Positions 16,454 to 24,716 of a stretch of DNA of 29,198 nt are shown piece after piece. A program made the translations under genes and the position numbers. Numbering within the stretch: position 1 is the stretch's first letter; every line of letters begins with the position of its first letter. The stretch is from Lachnospiraceae bacterium UBA7480 (GTDB lineage Bacteria; Bacillota; Clostridia; Lachnospirales; Lachnospiraceae): assembly GCA_002479655.1 (NCBI GenBank), contig DLOQ01000165.1, positions 24,361 to 53,558 on the forward strand. Reading direction: 5' to 3'. The notes under the pieces were generated by a model that was not told the DNA's origin, ran no database searches, and worked only from the letters and a program-made list of their open reading frames with translations.

Positions 16454-16502
16454 ATGGAAAAATCATATGTGAAAGGGGTAAAGAATAAAAGGGAAAATAT
16501 CT

Positions 16503-16640
16503 ATGGTTGATGAATGGAGCGGACTAGCAGACCTACTTGCTAACCTGATTGAAAAGTACGCAGCGGATTTAGATATTGCGGATATGCCCGACACAAAAAT
16601 CGACATGGAGAATAAAGTGGAATTATTGGAGAAAGAATAG
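16503..16640 (+). CDS. Small ORF of 45 codons, unknown function
   Basis: This short frame starts at ATG 16503 and stops at TAG 16638-16640. The product is acidic and helical (MVDEWSGLADLLANLIEKYA, then a tail rich in Asp, Glu and Lys). A separate 18-codon frame (16454-16510), preceded by AGGAGGG, overlaps its start and could feed ribosomes to it. I do not know a function; similar small acidic proteins occur near Clostridial mobile elements as far as I recall. It lies between the leader-like hairpin and the DUF1016 promoter. Too short to be sure that it is made. Confidence 0.4.
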   Translation: MVDEWSGLADLLANLIEKYAADLDIADMPDTKIDMENKVELLEKE

Positions 16641-16649
16641 AATTCTGTA

Positions 16650-16678
16650 TTGCAAACAGCACAATCGCGAGATATAAT
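16650..16678 (+). promoter_or_regulatory. Sigma-70-type promoter for the DUF1016 nuclease gene
   Basis: TTGCAA (16650-16655) and TATAAT (16673-16678) are separated by exactly 17 bases. The start of transcription would be near 16685, about 55 bases before the nuclease ATG and its AAAGGAG. Confidence 0.75.
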
Positions 16679-16740
16679 AAACGTGATAATAGTGTCCAAA
16701 CTAAAGTCGAAACATGAAATAAAGACAAAGGAGAATACAT

Positions 16741-17817
16741 ATGGATAATCAAAAGCGCATGGGAAAAGATAAAGAGGGAGTAATCTTTCCGGTTGCTCCA
16801 AATCTTTCTGAAATGGGTGACAGTTATTTGGAGTTTATAGAAGAAATTAAAAGTGAAATTCAGAAACAGAGAGTTTCTGTTGTAATGAATGCCAATGCCA
16901 GTATGATCTGCCTTTATTGGAATATCGGTAGGGCTATTTTAGTAAAACAGGAAGAAGAGGGATGGGGAGCAAAAGTCATAGACCGTATGGCAAAAGACTT
17001 GAAAGATGCGTTCCCGGAAATGTCCGGTTTTTCTCCTCGAAACATCAAGTATATGCGCAAATTTGCCCAATGCTGGTCGGATTATGAAATTGTGCAACGG
17101 GTCGTTGCACAAATACCATGGCGTACAAATATAACATTAATGGACAAACTAAAAACGGGGGAAGAGCGTATATGGTATGCAGGTAAAACAATAGAAAATG
17201 GCTGGAGTAAAGCCATTCTGGAGTTGCAGATTCAGAGCAGATTGATGGAGCGTACCGGAAAGACGGTAAATAATTTTCCTGCTGCATTGCCGCCTCTTGA
17301 TTCAGACATGGCAAATCAGATATTTAAAGATCCCTATCTGTTTGATTTTTTAGGAACAGATATGCCGAGGCGGGAAGTGGAAATTGAGCAGAAACTGACC
17401 GAGCATATACAGAAGTTCCTTTTGGAACTTGGACAGGGGTTTGCTTTTGTTGGTAGGCAGGTACACTTGGAGGTTGGCGGTCAGGATTTTTACATTGATC
17501 TTTTATTTTATCACTTAAAGCTACGCTGCTATGTTGTGATTGAACTGAAAGCCTGCGACTTTGAGCCGGGATTTATCAGTCAACTTAATATGTATCAGAA
17601 TGCGGTTAATGACATTTTGCGGCACCCGGACGATAAACCTACTATCGGACTTTTATTGGTTAAGGGAAAGAATGAAACAGTGGTCGAGTATTCCTTGGCT
17701 GGGTATCAAAATCCGATTGGCGTTGCGGAATGGAAAAATCAGATTACACAGTCCTTGCCGGAAGAGTTGCAAAGCAGTCTGCCGTCTATCGAGGAAATAG
17801 AGAAAGAGTTGGAATAG
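16741..17817 (+). CDS. DUF1016/YhcG-family PDDEXK nuclease
   Basis: This 358-residue protein matches the two-domain YhcG/DUF1016 family. The N-terminal domain contains ICLYWNIGRAI, GWGAKVIDRMAKDLK and SPRNIKYMRKFA and probably binds DNA or partners. The C-terminal PDDEXK nuclease domain has FVGRQ, the acidic residue in DFYIDLLFYH (Asp 253) and the ELK motif (Glu 268 to Lys 270) in YVVIELKACDFEPGF. All catalytic positions seem intact and length is normal. The family is common near restriction systems and mobile elements; its exact role is unclear, with defence or DNA processing suggested. AAAGGAG precedes ATG 16741. The gene contains one of two GTGCAACG palindromes; the other lies just after its stop. 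Confidence 0.9.
   Translation: MDNQKRMGKDKEGVIFPVAPNLSEMGDSYLEFIEEIKSEIQKQRVSVVMNANASMICLYWNIGRAILVKQEEEGWGAKVIDRMAKDLKDAFPEMSGFSPRNIKYMRKFAQCWSDYEIVQRVVAQIPWRTNITLMDKLKTGEERIWYAGKTIENGWSKAILELQIQSRLMERTGKTVNNFPAALPPLDSDMANQIFKDPYLFDFLGTDMPRREVEIEQKLTEHIQKFLLELGQGFAFVGRQVHLEVGGQDFYIDLLFYHLKLRCYVVIELKACDFEPGFISQLNMYQNAVNDILRHPDDKPTIGLLLVKGKNETVVEYSLAGYQNPIGVAEWKNQITQSLPEELQSSLPSIEEIEKELE
17092..17110. repeat. Inverted repeat GTGCAACG-GGT-CGTTGCAC inside the DUF1016 gene
   Basis: Arms GTGCAACG and CGTTGCAC are perfect and separated by three bases. The same arms recur at 17839-17856 with a two-base centre. Confidence 0.75.
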
Positions 17818-17838
17818 CAGGAGATATTGTAGTAAAAA

Positions 17839-17856
17839 GTGCAACGGCCGTTGCAC
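17839..17856. repeat. Perfect 18-bp palindrome GTGCAACGGCCGTTGCAC before the recombinase gene
   Basis: It fills the short gap between the DUF1016 stop (17817) and the recombinase start (17873). The arms equal those inside the nuclease gene. It could be an operator or protein-binding site; there is no T run, so it is not a classical terminator. Confidence 0.8.
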
Positions 17857-17872
17857 AATTGGAGTGAGCAGG

Positions 17873-19555
17873 ATGAGTAAAGAAAAAGTCAAGGTCTATA
17901 CCTATACAAGAGTATCCACAGCCATGCAGATAGACGGTTATTCGTTGGATGCACAGAAAGCCAGAATGAAAGCATTTGCTGACTATAATGATTATGAGAT
18001 CGTGGGTACATATGAGGATGCCGGAAAGTCCGGTAAATCCATTGAGGGAAGAATGGAATTTAACCGCATGATGGAAGATATAAAGTCAGGGAAAAACGGT
18101 GTTTCTTATGTTCTTGTTTTTAAATTATCCAGATTTGGAAGGAATGCGGCTGATGTACTTTCTACTTTACAGATCATGCAGGATTTTGGTGTAAATCTGA
18201 TCTGCGTGGAGGACGGAATAGATTCTTCCAAAGATGCAGGAAAGCTGATGATATCCGTCCTGTCTGCGGTTGCCGAGATTGAACGGGAAAATATTCGTGT
18301 CCAAACAATGGAGGGGCGTATCCAGAAAGCCCGTGAGGGAAAGTGGAACGGCGGTTTTGCCCCCTATGGTTATCAGTTGACGGACGGGAAACTTTATATC
18401 AATGAGGAAGAAGCGGCAGCTATCAGAGTAATCTTTGACCAGTATGTACATACAGATATTGGCGCTAACGGCGTGGCAAAATACCTTGAAAACCACGGCA
18501 TTCATAAAATACAGCGGCAGAATGGGAAAAATCCGCTTTTTGATGCACACTTAATTCGGATAATCCTAAAAAATCCTGTGTATTGCGGGAAGATTGCCTA
18601 TGGGCGTAGAAAAACCGAAAAGGTTCACGGAACACGGAACGAGTATCATCTTGTGGAGCAGGATAATTATATTCTGGTGGATGGACAGCATGAAGCAATC
18701 ATTGCTGAAGATGTCTGGCAGGCAGCACAGGTAAAGCTGGTCGCACAGGCAAAGAAGTATGAGCGTGTGAACAAGGCAAAGGATACACGGACGCATCTTC
18801 TTTCCGGAATTGTTAAGTGTCCGGTCTGCGGTGCCGGTATGTACGGCAACAAGAGCATCAAGAGTAAAAAGGATGGTACGAAATACAAGGATTTTTATTA
18901 TTATGGCTGCAAACACCGTACCATGACACGAGGGCATAAATGTGACTATAAGCGGCAGATTCGGGAAGAACTGTTGGATGATGCCGTGGCAGAGGTCATT
19001 GTGAAGCTGGTGAGCAATCCTAAGTTTGCTGTCATGATGCAGGAAAAGATTAACAGTAAGGTTGATACCGCTGTCATAGACGAGGAACTTGCTAATTATG
19101 AGAAGCAGCTCCGCCAATTCTATTCCGTAAAAACTAAACTTGCGGAAGAAATAGATTCCCTTGATCCGGATGACAGACATTATATTAAACGGAAAGCTGA
19201 CCTTGATGACAGGCTCTACCGGATGTATGATAAAATTGAAAATGTGGAAACACGGCTTATTGAGACAAGGGCAAAGAAGCAGGCGGTTGAAGCCGAGAAA
19301 TTGACCGGAGATAATATCTATAAGGTGCTGATCTACTTTGAAAAGTTGTATGCTGTGATGAATGAGGTGGAGCGGCGGCAGCTTATGGAGGCATTGATTT
19401 CTGAAATACAGATTTATGAAGATAGACAGACAAACGGACAATGGTTGAAGTCTATTAAATTCAAACTACCTATCATTGAGGAAGATATAGAGATGAGTTT
19501 GGATGATGATAAACATGTGGAGACGGTGTGCCTGTTATCTAAGTCCCAAGCATAG
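17873..19555 (+). CDS. Large serine recombinase (integrase of the element)
   Basis: A 560-residue site-specific recombinase of the resolvase/invertase superfamily. The N-terminal catalytic domain has TYTRVS with Ser 15 as the expected nucleophile, followed by LVFKLSRFGRN and AEIERENI. A recombinase domain with GGFAPYGYQL and VYCGKIAYGRR follows, then a zinc ribbon CPVCGAGMYGNKS with Cys pairs near CKHRTMTRGHKC, a coiled-coil stretch, and a C-terminus KHVETVCLLSKSQA. The last residues match the end of the RumA core, so the gene end overlaps the attachment site. ATG 17873 is chosen because GGAG lies eight bases upstream; GTG 17864 is the alternative. It probably catalyses integration and excision of this element at rumA. 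Confidence 0.93.
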   Translation: MSKEKVKVYTYTRVSTAMQIDGYSLDAQKARMKAFADYNDYEIVGTYEDAGKSGKSIEGRMEFNRMMEDIKSGKNGVSYVLVFKLSRFGRNAADVLSTLQIMQDFGVNLICVEDGIDSSKDAGKLMISVLSAVAEIERENIRVQTMEGRIQKAREGKWNGGFAPYGYQLTDGKLYINEEEAAAIRVIFDQYVHTDIGANGVAKYLENHGIHKIQRQNGKNPLFDAHLIRIILKNPVYCGKIAYGRRKTEKVHGTRNEYHLVEQDNYILVDGQHEAIIAEDVWQAAQVKLVAQAKKYERVNKAKDTRTHLLSGIVKCPVCGAGMYGNKSIKSKKDGTKYKDFYYYGCKHRTMTRGHKCDYKRQIREELLDDAVAEVIVKLVSNPKFAVMMQEKINSKVDTAVIDEELANYEKQLRQFYSVKTKLAEEIDSLDPDDRHYIKRKADLDDRLYRMYDKIENVETRLIETRAKKQAVEAEKLTGDNIYKVLIYFEKLYAVMNEVERRQLMEALISEIQIYEDRQTNGQWLKSIKFKLPIIEEDIEMSLDDDKHVETVCLLSKSQA

Positions 19556-19592
19556 ACATTGTATTGAGGCGGAATGGGAGCTGGATGAGATG
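19520..19592 (+). other. Putative right attachment site (attR) with fossil rumA tail
   Basis: It begins GAGACGGTGTG inside the recombinase gene and carries on past the stop with TATTGAGG (19562-19569) and CTGGATGAGATG (19581-19592), all also in rumA at 6597-6668. Read in another frame, the bases after the stop give HCIEAEWELDEM, matching HHIEVEINLDEM of the RumA tail. One inserted base separates the frames. Confidence 0.6.
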
Positions 19593-19613
19593 CAGGTGAG
19601 GATAAATGCTATT

Positions 19614-19656
19614 CAACACTAAAATGAGAAAAAATCTCATCTTAGTGTTGATTTTT
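19614..19656 (+). terminator. Recombinase terminator, fused to the next promoter
   Basis: CAACACTAAAATGAGA (19614-19629) pairs with TCTCATCTTAGTGTTG (19635-19650) with one mismatch and a five-base loop, followed by A and six T. Its 3' end contains the -35 box of the promoter at 19648. Confidence 0.9.
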
Positions 19657-19675
19657 TGCGAAAACCGTCTATAAT
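19648..19675 (+). promoter_or_regulatory. Sigma-70-type promoter for the AAA15-RloB-Hachiman run
   Basis: TTGATT (19648-19653) and TATAAT (19670-19675) are 16 bases apart. The -35 box overlaps the end of the recombinase terminator, so a folded terminator stem on the upstream RNA and the promoter share bases. The AAA15 start codon is at 19706. Confidence 0.75.
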
Positions 19676-19705
19676 AAAGATAGAAAAGAAGGTGAGGCAG
19701 CAATT

Positions 19706-20968
19706 ATGTTGATACAATTTAACTTCAAAAATTTTAAATCTTTTAGAGAAGAAGTTTCATTAGATCTGTCTGCGGCGAAGATGACGGAGTTCTCAGATAG
19801 AGTAGTGGCTGTTGGTAGTGAGAAGATTTTCCCGGTTGCTGCCATTTATGGAGCAAACGCCAGCGGAAAGTCAAATATATATAATGCTTTTGCGTATATG
19901 TCTGAGTATGTTGTTGATTCTTTCAAATACGGTGATGAAGAGGAAAAGTTCGAGGAGTTCAGGCCGACACCGTTCTTGTTTGACTCTGCATCTGTTAATG
20001 CGGAATCCAGCTTTGAGGTATATTTCACTTTGCCTGAAGATAAGTCAGAGAGAACGTATAACTATGGTTTCTGTATCAATCGGGAAGGCGTAGCAGAAGA
20101 GTGGCTTAACGCAAAGGCAAAGACCGCCAGAAAATACAGTACGGTATTTTATCGTGGAACGACGGATAAAGAGTTGGATCTTTCGGGATTTCCAAAGAAT
20201 AACAGGGATAATCTTCAGGTCGCTTTGGAAAAGCAGGTGCTCATTATCTCTTTGGGAGCGAAGTTGAAGATTGGTAAGTGCAAGGAGATCAGAGATTGGT
20301 TTCTTGCAAATGAATTTGCTGATTTTGGCGATCCCTTTACGAACTTCTTTATGTCACGCAGATTGCCGAAGGGATTTGTGGAAGATAAGAATGTTCAGCA
20401 GAAGGTTGTGGAATATTTTGCGTCATTTGACGAACATATTAAGGATTTCAGAATCGAGAAGGTGCCTCAGGAGGGCGATTCTAAAGAGGAACAATATAAA
20501 ATCAATGCGCTTCATAAGATGATTGATTCTGATGAAATGGCAGAGATCCCTTTGGGCTTGGAGTCTGCGGGAACATTAAAGATGTTTGCATTATATCCGG
20601 AACTACAGGAAGTATTGGAGAAGGGCAGCGTATTCTTTGTTGATGAATTAAATGCCCGTCTGCATCCGTTGCTTGTAAGAAATTTCCTGCTTACATTCTT
20701 AGATCCGAACATCAACATAAACCATGCGCAGCTTGTGTTTACAACCCATGATACATGGCAGTTGTCTAACCGGCTGTTACGCCGTGATGAGATCTGGTTT
20801 GTGGAAAAAGATGAGAAGGGCGTGTCTGCGCTGTATTCATTGGCTGATTTTGTGGATGAGGAGGGTACTCGTATCCGTAAGGATGAGAGCTATGAGAAGA
20901 ATTATCTGATTGGAAAGTATGGCGCAATTCCTGCCTTGAAGAGTATTGATATTCTTGGGGAGGAATAG
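19706..20968 (+). CDS. AAA15-family ATPase, AbiLi/RloA-like
   Basis: This 420-residue protein is an ABC/SMC-like ATPase of the AAA15 family. It starts IQFNFKNFKSFREE, has Walker A GANASGKS (49-56), a long middle part, a GLESAGTLKMF signature, Walker B VFFVDEL (Asp 313, Glu 314) and the late LVFTTHDTWQL. Such ATPases work with a small TOPRIM-type effector in AbiL-like and PARIS-like anti-phage systems; the effector candidate begins two bases downstream. It is preceded by a clear promoter and AAGGTGAGG. It is the first gene of a co-directional run of defence genes. The trigger and target cannot be read from sequence. Confidence 0.85.
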   Translation: MLIQFNFKNFKSFREEVSLDLSAAKMTEFSDRVVAVGSEKIFPVAAIYGANASGKSNIYNAFAYMSEYVVDSFKYGDEEEKFEEFRPTPFLFDSASVNAESSFEVYFTLPEDKSERTYNYGFCINREGVAEEWLNAKAKTARKYSTVFYRGTTDKELDLSGFPKNNRDNLQVALEKQVLIISLGAKLKIGKCKEIRDWFLANEFADFGDPFTNFFMSRRLPKGFVEDKNVQQKVVEYFASFDEHIKDFRIEKVPQEGDSKEEQYKINALHKMIDSDEMAEIPLGLESAGTLKMFALYPELQEVLEKGSVFFVDELNARLHPLLVRNFLLTFLDPNININHAQLVFTTHDTWQLSNRLLRRDEIWFVEKDEKGVSALYSLADFVDEEGTRIRKDESYEKNYLIGKYGAIPALKSIDILGEE

Positions 20969-20970
20969 GT

Positions 20971-21612
20971 ATGGCAAGAAAGGACAGAACAGGCAACAGA
21001 AAGACGCGAGAGCAGAAGAAACGATTTAAGAAGCCAAAATTAGGCTATTATTTGATCGTTACCAATACAGAAGCTACTGAGCGCTGTTTCTTTACGGGGC
21101 TACATCAGGCTTTGCCGGAAGATGTTAGGAACAAACTTGTTATAAAAGTTATAGAGACTAAAACCCGTACCATGATTGATAAATGTTTGGAACTTACTGC
21201 ATATGATGCGCAATATCGTATTCCGTGGATCGTATTTGACAGAGATCAGGTGCAGGGTTTTGATGAGATCATTGCAGAAGCAGAGAGCAGAGGAATACAG
21301 GTGGGCTGGTCCAATCCATGTTTTGAAATATGGTTATATGCCTACTTCGGTTCCATGCCGGTAATTCAAAATTCTTGGGACTGCTGTTCTGATTTTGGAC
21401 GAGTATATGAAAATATGGTTGGACAGAAGTATTTCAAGGCTGATGAGCAGATGTACGAAAAGCTTTGTAAACATGGAAATGAGGAAAAGGCGATTCAGAT
21501 AGCGCAGCAAAAATGGGAGCAGTGTATTAGAGAAGGGAAAACAAAGCCATCAGAGATGTGCCCGTGTACGACGGTGCATGAACTGGTGGGAGAGGTTAGA
21601 GGTAAATTGTGA
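20971..21612 (+). CDS. RloB-like TOPRIM-fold protein, AbiLii-like
   Basis: This 213-residue protein begins with a very basic tail (MARKDRTGNRKTREQKKRF) and has the RloB layout: a conserved Glu in VTNTEATE (residue 34) and D-x-D in VFDRDQ (Asp 90, Asp 92), which together form a TOPRIM-like metal site, followed by a conserved GWSNPCFEIWLYAYF segment. In the AbiL and related systems this protein is the likely nuclease effector and the AAA15 ATPase is the sensor or regulator. Two bases separate it from the ATPase gene, so the two form one operon. It ends 19 bases before the proposed HamA start. Confidence 0.82.
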   Translation: MARKDRTGNRKTREQKKRFKKPKLGYYLIVTNTEATERCFFTGLHQALPEDVRNKLVIKVIETKTRTMIDKCLELTAYDAQYRIPWIVFDRDQVQGFDEIIAEAESRGIQVGWSNPCFEIWLYAYFGSMPVIQNSWDCCSDFGRVYENMVGQKYFKADEQMYEKLCKHGNEEKAIQIAQQKWEQCIREGKTKPSEMCPCTTVHELVGEVRGKL

Positions 21613-21631
21613 TTTGAACGGGGTGAGAAAA

Positions 21632-22585
21632 TTGGAAGAAAAAATAAAAATATGTAAATATGATGGTTTTGATGTTTATAGTATCAAAGAGGGGTACTCT
21701 TTTGTTTATGCTAATTTTAATGATGAGGATAAGTTTATAGATGGATTAACAGATTACTTATTTAGTGAAGACAATCTTCTTAATTATGCGAATAGGACAT
21801 CCAAAGTAACCTTTACAGGAGAAGCAAAGCAATGGGTAAGACTCTATCATAATATAAGCGTTTTTTTAAATAGTAGATTAGAAATGTTGGAAATAGGAGA
21901 TGTAACAGAGGAATTAAAAAATTTATTGGGAGAAGAGTACAAGTTAATTGATGAAAATGGTGAATTAAAGGTACAAAAAGACAAAGTAGGTAAAATAGGT
22001 GAATATACATTTCATATTTTACTTACTAATTACTTCCAATTGGATTGTATAGTACCCAAATTTCGTTGCTCAACTGATAGGAATATGAGTGTATTTGGCA
22101 TAGATACATTGTTTTTAGATACACGTAATAAAATTCTTTATTTTGGAGAATCCAAATTTAGCAAAAATATAGAAAATGGAATAAAGCTTGCTAATCGCTC
22201 ATTAGAAGAATATGAGCAACAAATACGAGAAGAATACAGAGGAGTATTATCGTCAGAGGATGCTTTTGATTTATCAAAAGAGTTTATAGATATTTTTGGA
22301 GAAGCTAGACAATTATGTATATCATTTGAAAAACTGATAGAAATTTCACACATTACAGAAATTGGTGTTCCGATTTTTATTGCACATGGGAACACAGAAG
22401 AAAAGGATAATCCGAAAGACTATATCCAAAATATGAGAAAGAAAATTAATAATCAAACTTTCTTTGGATTAAGCACAAAATACATATTTATTTCTTTGCC
22501 GGTAATTAGCAAAAATAAATTTATAGAAATAGCAATAAAAAAGGTGGTGAAAAAATATCATGAGTATGAACAAAGAAGTTCTTAA
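21632..22585 (+). CDS. hamA: Hachiman HamA nuclease (DUF1837)
   Basis: A protein of about 317 residues matching the DUF1837/HamA layout. It has a PD-(D/E)xK-type core: GEYTFHILL, then FGIDTLFLDTRNKILYFGESK with Asp 158, Glu 173 and Lys 175 as likely catalytic residues. HamA is the nuclease of the Hachiman anti-phage system and works with the helicase HamB. I prefer TTG 21632, because GGGGTGAG is six bases upstream; ATG 21578 is also open but lies inside the RloB gene without a site. The HamB gene overlaps the end by 26 bases, as expected for a coupled pair. DNA here is clearly more AT-rich than in RloB. Confidence 0.78.
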   Translation: MEEKIKICKYDGFDVYSIKEGYSFVYANFNDEDKFIDGLTDYLFSEDNLLNYANRTSKVTFTGEAKQWVRLYHNISVFLNSRLEMLEIGDVTEELKNLLGEEYKLIDENGELKVQKDKVGKIGEYTFHILLTNYFQLDCIVPKFRCSTDRNMSVFGIDTLFLDTRNKILYFGESKFSKNIENGIKLANRSLEEYEQQIREEYRGVLSSEDAFDLSKEFIDIFGEARQLCISFEKLIEISHITEIGVPIFIAHGNTEEKDNPKDYIQNMRKKINNQTFFGLSTKYIFISLPVISKNKFIEIAIKKVVKKYHEYEQRSS

Positions 22586-24632
22586 TTTGGCTGATTTGCA
22601 AATGGCAAGAGATGAGTATATTAAAGAGATGGATAAAGCAGAAAATAAAACAAAATTTGCGGAAAATAACGCAGAATCTTTATATGCAATTGGATTAACA
22701 ATGTATTCGAGTTTGTTTTCATTTGAATCTGTTTTATTTAATAGTTTTGCGACCAGTACACTAGATGATACAATTTCTCTACATCCAGAACAGTTAAAAG
22801 TTATAGAGATAATAAAAGAAAATAAAGGAATGATTTTTAGTGCACCAACCAGCTTTGGTAAAACTTTTGTGGTGTTTGAATATATTGCTCGATATAAACC
22901 GCAGAACGTTGTAATGGTAGTGCCAACATTAGCATTAATTGATGAGTACAAAAGAAAGATAATTAACCAGTATCGTAACATTTTTGGTGATTATAAGGTA
23001 TATTTATCAATTGAAAAAGGGAAAGAATATAATTGGAATGGTAATAATATATTTATTGTTACACATGATAGAGTTGTAAATGAAGATATTCATGAAGTAA
23101 TTCCTAATATAGATTTTTTGATAATCGATGAAGTATATAAACTACAAAAAGATGAGAATGATGATCGTGTTTTAATTTTAAATTTAGCATACTATAATTT
23201 GGTGTCTCTTAGCCAAAAGTATGTTTTGCTAGCACCATTTATAAAAGGTGTTGAAAATCTAGATAAGCTAGAAGATACGCCAATATTTCACTCAACAAAT
23301 TATTCACCAGTTGTAAATGAAGTAAACACTATACCAATTATAGATGATTTGGACAGAATAGTTAAAACGAATGAAATACTTAAAAATGTTGAAGGAAACA
23401 CTTTAATTTATTTCCCAACGGTAAAAGAGCTAAATGATTATATTGAGCAATTGTATGAGAATGAATTCACACAATATAGTAACGAAGCATTAGATGAATT
23501 TATTGATTGGGCTAAGAAAGAGATACATGAAAAATGGTCCGTAATTCATGCTATGAAATGTGGTTATTTAGTTCATCATGGTCAATTGCCATTGGGTATC
23601 AGGATGATAGAATTAGATCTTTTTAATAATATCGAAGAGAAGCAGTATACAAAAATGCTATGCACAGCTACTTTATTGGAAGGGGTAAATACAACAGCAA
23701 AAAATATTATTATAACAAAACCAGCTAGAGGAAATGGCACACCTTTTGATGCCTTTGATTTTTATAATTTAGTGGGTAGAACTGGTAGATTATTTAAACA
23801 TTATTTAGGAAAAGCTTTTTACATAAAAGGGCCGAATGATCGGCCATATATTAAGAATGAAGCTCTTAAATCAATAGAATTTGAACTAACATCAGATAGT
23901 ATTGATATTGATATTAACAATGGCAATTACCAAAGACATCAAAATTTTATAGATTTTTTAAATGCGCTAGGTGTTGATTATGAAACTTATAAAACTGAAA
24001 TAGCATCAAAATGTAGATTTTCAACGGTTTTATATTTATTTGGAAATTACTGTGCTAATGAGAGTACTTTATTAGCTGAACTCAATCGGCAGATTACTAA
24101 TGATGCTGTTAGTAAATTAGAAATGGTAAGAAGATTATATGAAATTGTATGCAATAATAAGAAAAAAATAAAGCTAAAAACATATATTATAAATAAACTT
24201 ACATATTTAACTCGACCAAATATAAAGAGTGTGGTAAATGACACGCTTGAAGTTTATACGTGGGAAGATGTCAATGATGTTATCAAAGAAACGATAAATT
24301 TAAAAAATAGTTACATTGAATACGAGTTTTATAAACGTATACAAATAATTTTATTTTTTATGAGATACAGGGGAGTAGAACGTGAGTATATAGAAATAAT
24401 TCAAGATAAATTACTTAAAAATATTGAAGTTCTATATTATATAAATTTACCTGCTCAAAAAATGTTGAAGGATATGGGCGTCTATGATGGAGATATAGAT
24501 ACAATAATAAGTGTAATAGGGAGTGATTTTGAAACGGTTGAAAATCTGAGAAATAGGGTGAGCGAAAATATTATAGTATTAGATAATATTAGCGTTGTAT
24601 CAAAATATGTTTTGAAACGTTTGTTAGTTTAA
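22560..24632 (+). CDS. hamB: Hachiman HamB helicase
   Basis: This 690-residue protein is a superfamily 2 helicase. Visible motifs: Walker A SAPTSFGKT (94-102), VVPTLALIDEY, Walker B IIDEVYKL (Asp 190, Glu 191), then CTATLLEGVNTTAKNI and the arginine motif NLVGRTGRLFKHY. A long C-terminal part without clear family motifs follows. In Hachiman, HamB and HamA form a complex that is thought to unwind and degrade DNA broadly when phage infection is sensed. AAGGTGGTG (22541-22549) lies ten bases before ATG 22560, inside hamA; ATG 22566 is an alternative. The whole gene is very AT-rich, which points to separate acquisition. Confidence 0.82.
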   Translation: MSMNKEVLNLADLQMARDEYIKEMDKAENKTKFAENNAESLYAIGLTMYSSLFSFESVLFNSFATSTLDDTISLHPEQLKVIEIIKENKGMIFSAPTSFGKTFVVFEYIARYKPQNVVMVVPTLALIDEYKRKIINQYRNIFGDYKVYLSIEKGKEYNWNGNNIFIVTHDRVVNEDIHEVIPNIDFLIIDEVYKLQKDENDDRVLILNLAYYNLVSLSQKYVLLAPFIKGVENLDKLEDTPIFHSTNYSPVVNEVNTIPIIDDLDRIVKTNEILKNVEGNTLIYFPTVKELNDYIEQLYENEFTQYSNEALDEFIDWAKKEIHEKWSVIHAMKCGYLVHHGQLPLGIRMIELDLFNNIEEKQYTKMLCTATLLEGVNTTAKNIIITKPARGNGTPFDAFDFYNLVGRTGRLFKHYLGKAFYIKGPNDRPYIKNEALKSIEFELTSDSIDIDINNGNYQRHQNFIDFLNALGVDYETYKTEIASKCRFSTVLYLFGNYCANESTLLAELNRQITNDAVSKLEMVRRLYEIVCNNKKKIKLKTYIINKLTYLTRPNIKSVVNDTLEVYTWEDVNDVIKETINLKNSYIEYEFYKRIQIILFFMRYRGVEREYIEIIQDKLLKNIEVLYYINLPAQKMLKDMGVYDGDIDTIISVIGSDFETVENLRNRVSENIIVLDNISVVSKYVLKRLLV

Positions 24633-24716
24633 TTTTATTGTATCATTAAGATAATCCAAAGGTCAAAGGAAGAACATTATGTATTACAGCAAAAAAGAAA
24701 ATGGGAGACAAACAAC

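Larger units (their letters stand above)
6597..19592 (+). mobile_element. Putative integrated element at the 3' end of rumA
   Basis: The boundaries are set by an imperfect direct repeat: 6597-6668 in rumA, and 19520-19592 at the end of the serine recombinase gene. Both begin GAGACGGTGTG and end CTGGATGAGATG, and the spacing is 12,923-12,924 bases. The recombinase gene lies directly against the right copy, as is usual for self-integrating elements. Cargo is a WYL-dynamin-HerA-HNH operon, a hairpin-rich leader region and a DUF1016 nuclease. No relaxase or full conjugation gene is visible, so it is a mobilisable or decayed element rather than a complete ICE. The exact crossover bases cannot be set from one sequence. 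Confidence 0.7.

Noticed and set aside
18566-19441. A 291-codon minus-strand frame opposite the recombinase
   Set aside because: It is opposite a motif-complete serine recombinase, has no family features and no convincing ribosome binding site.
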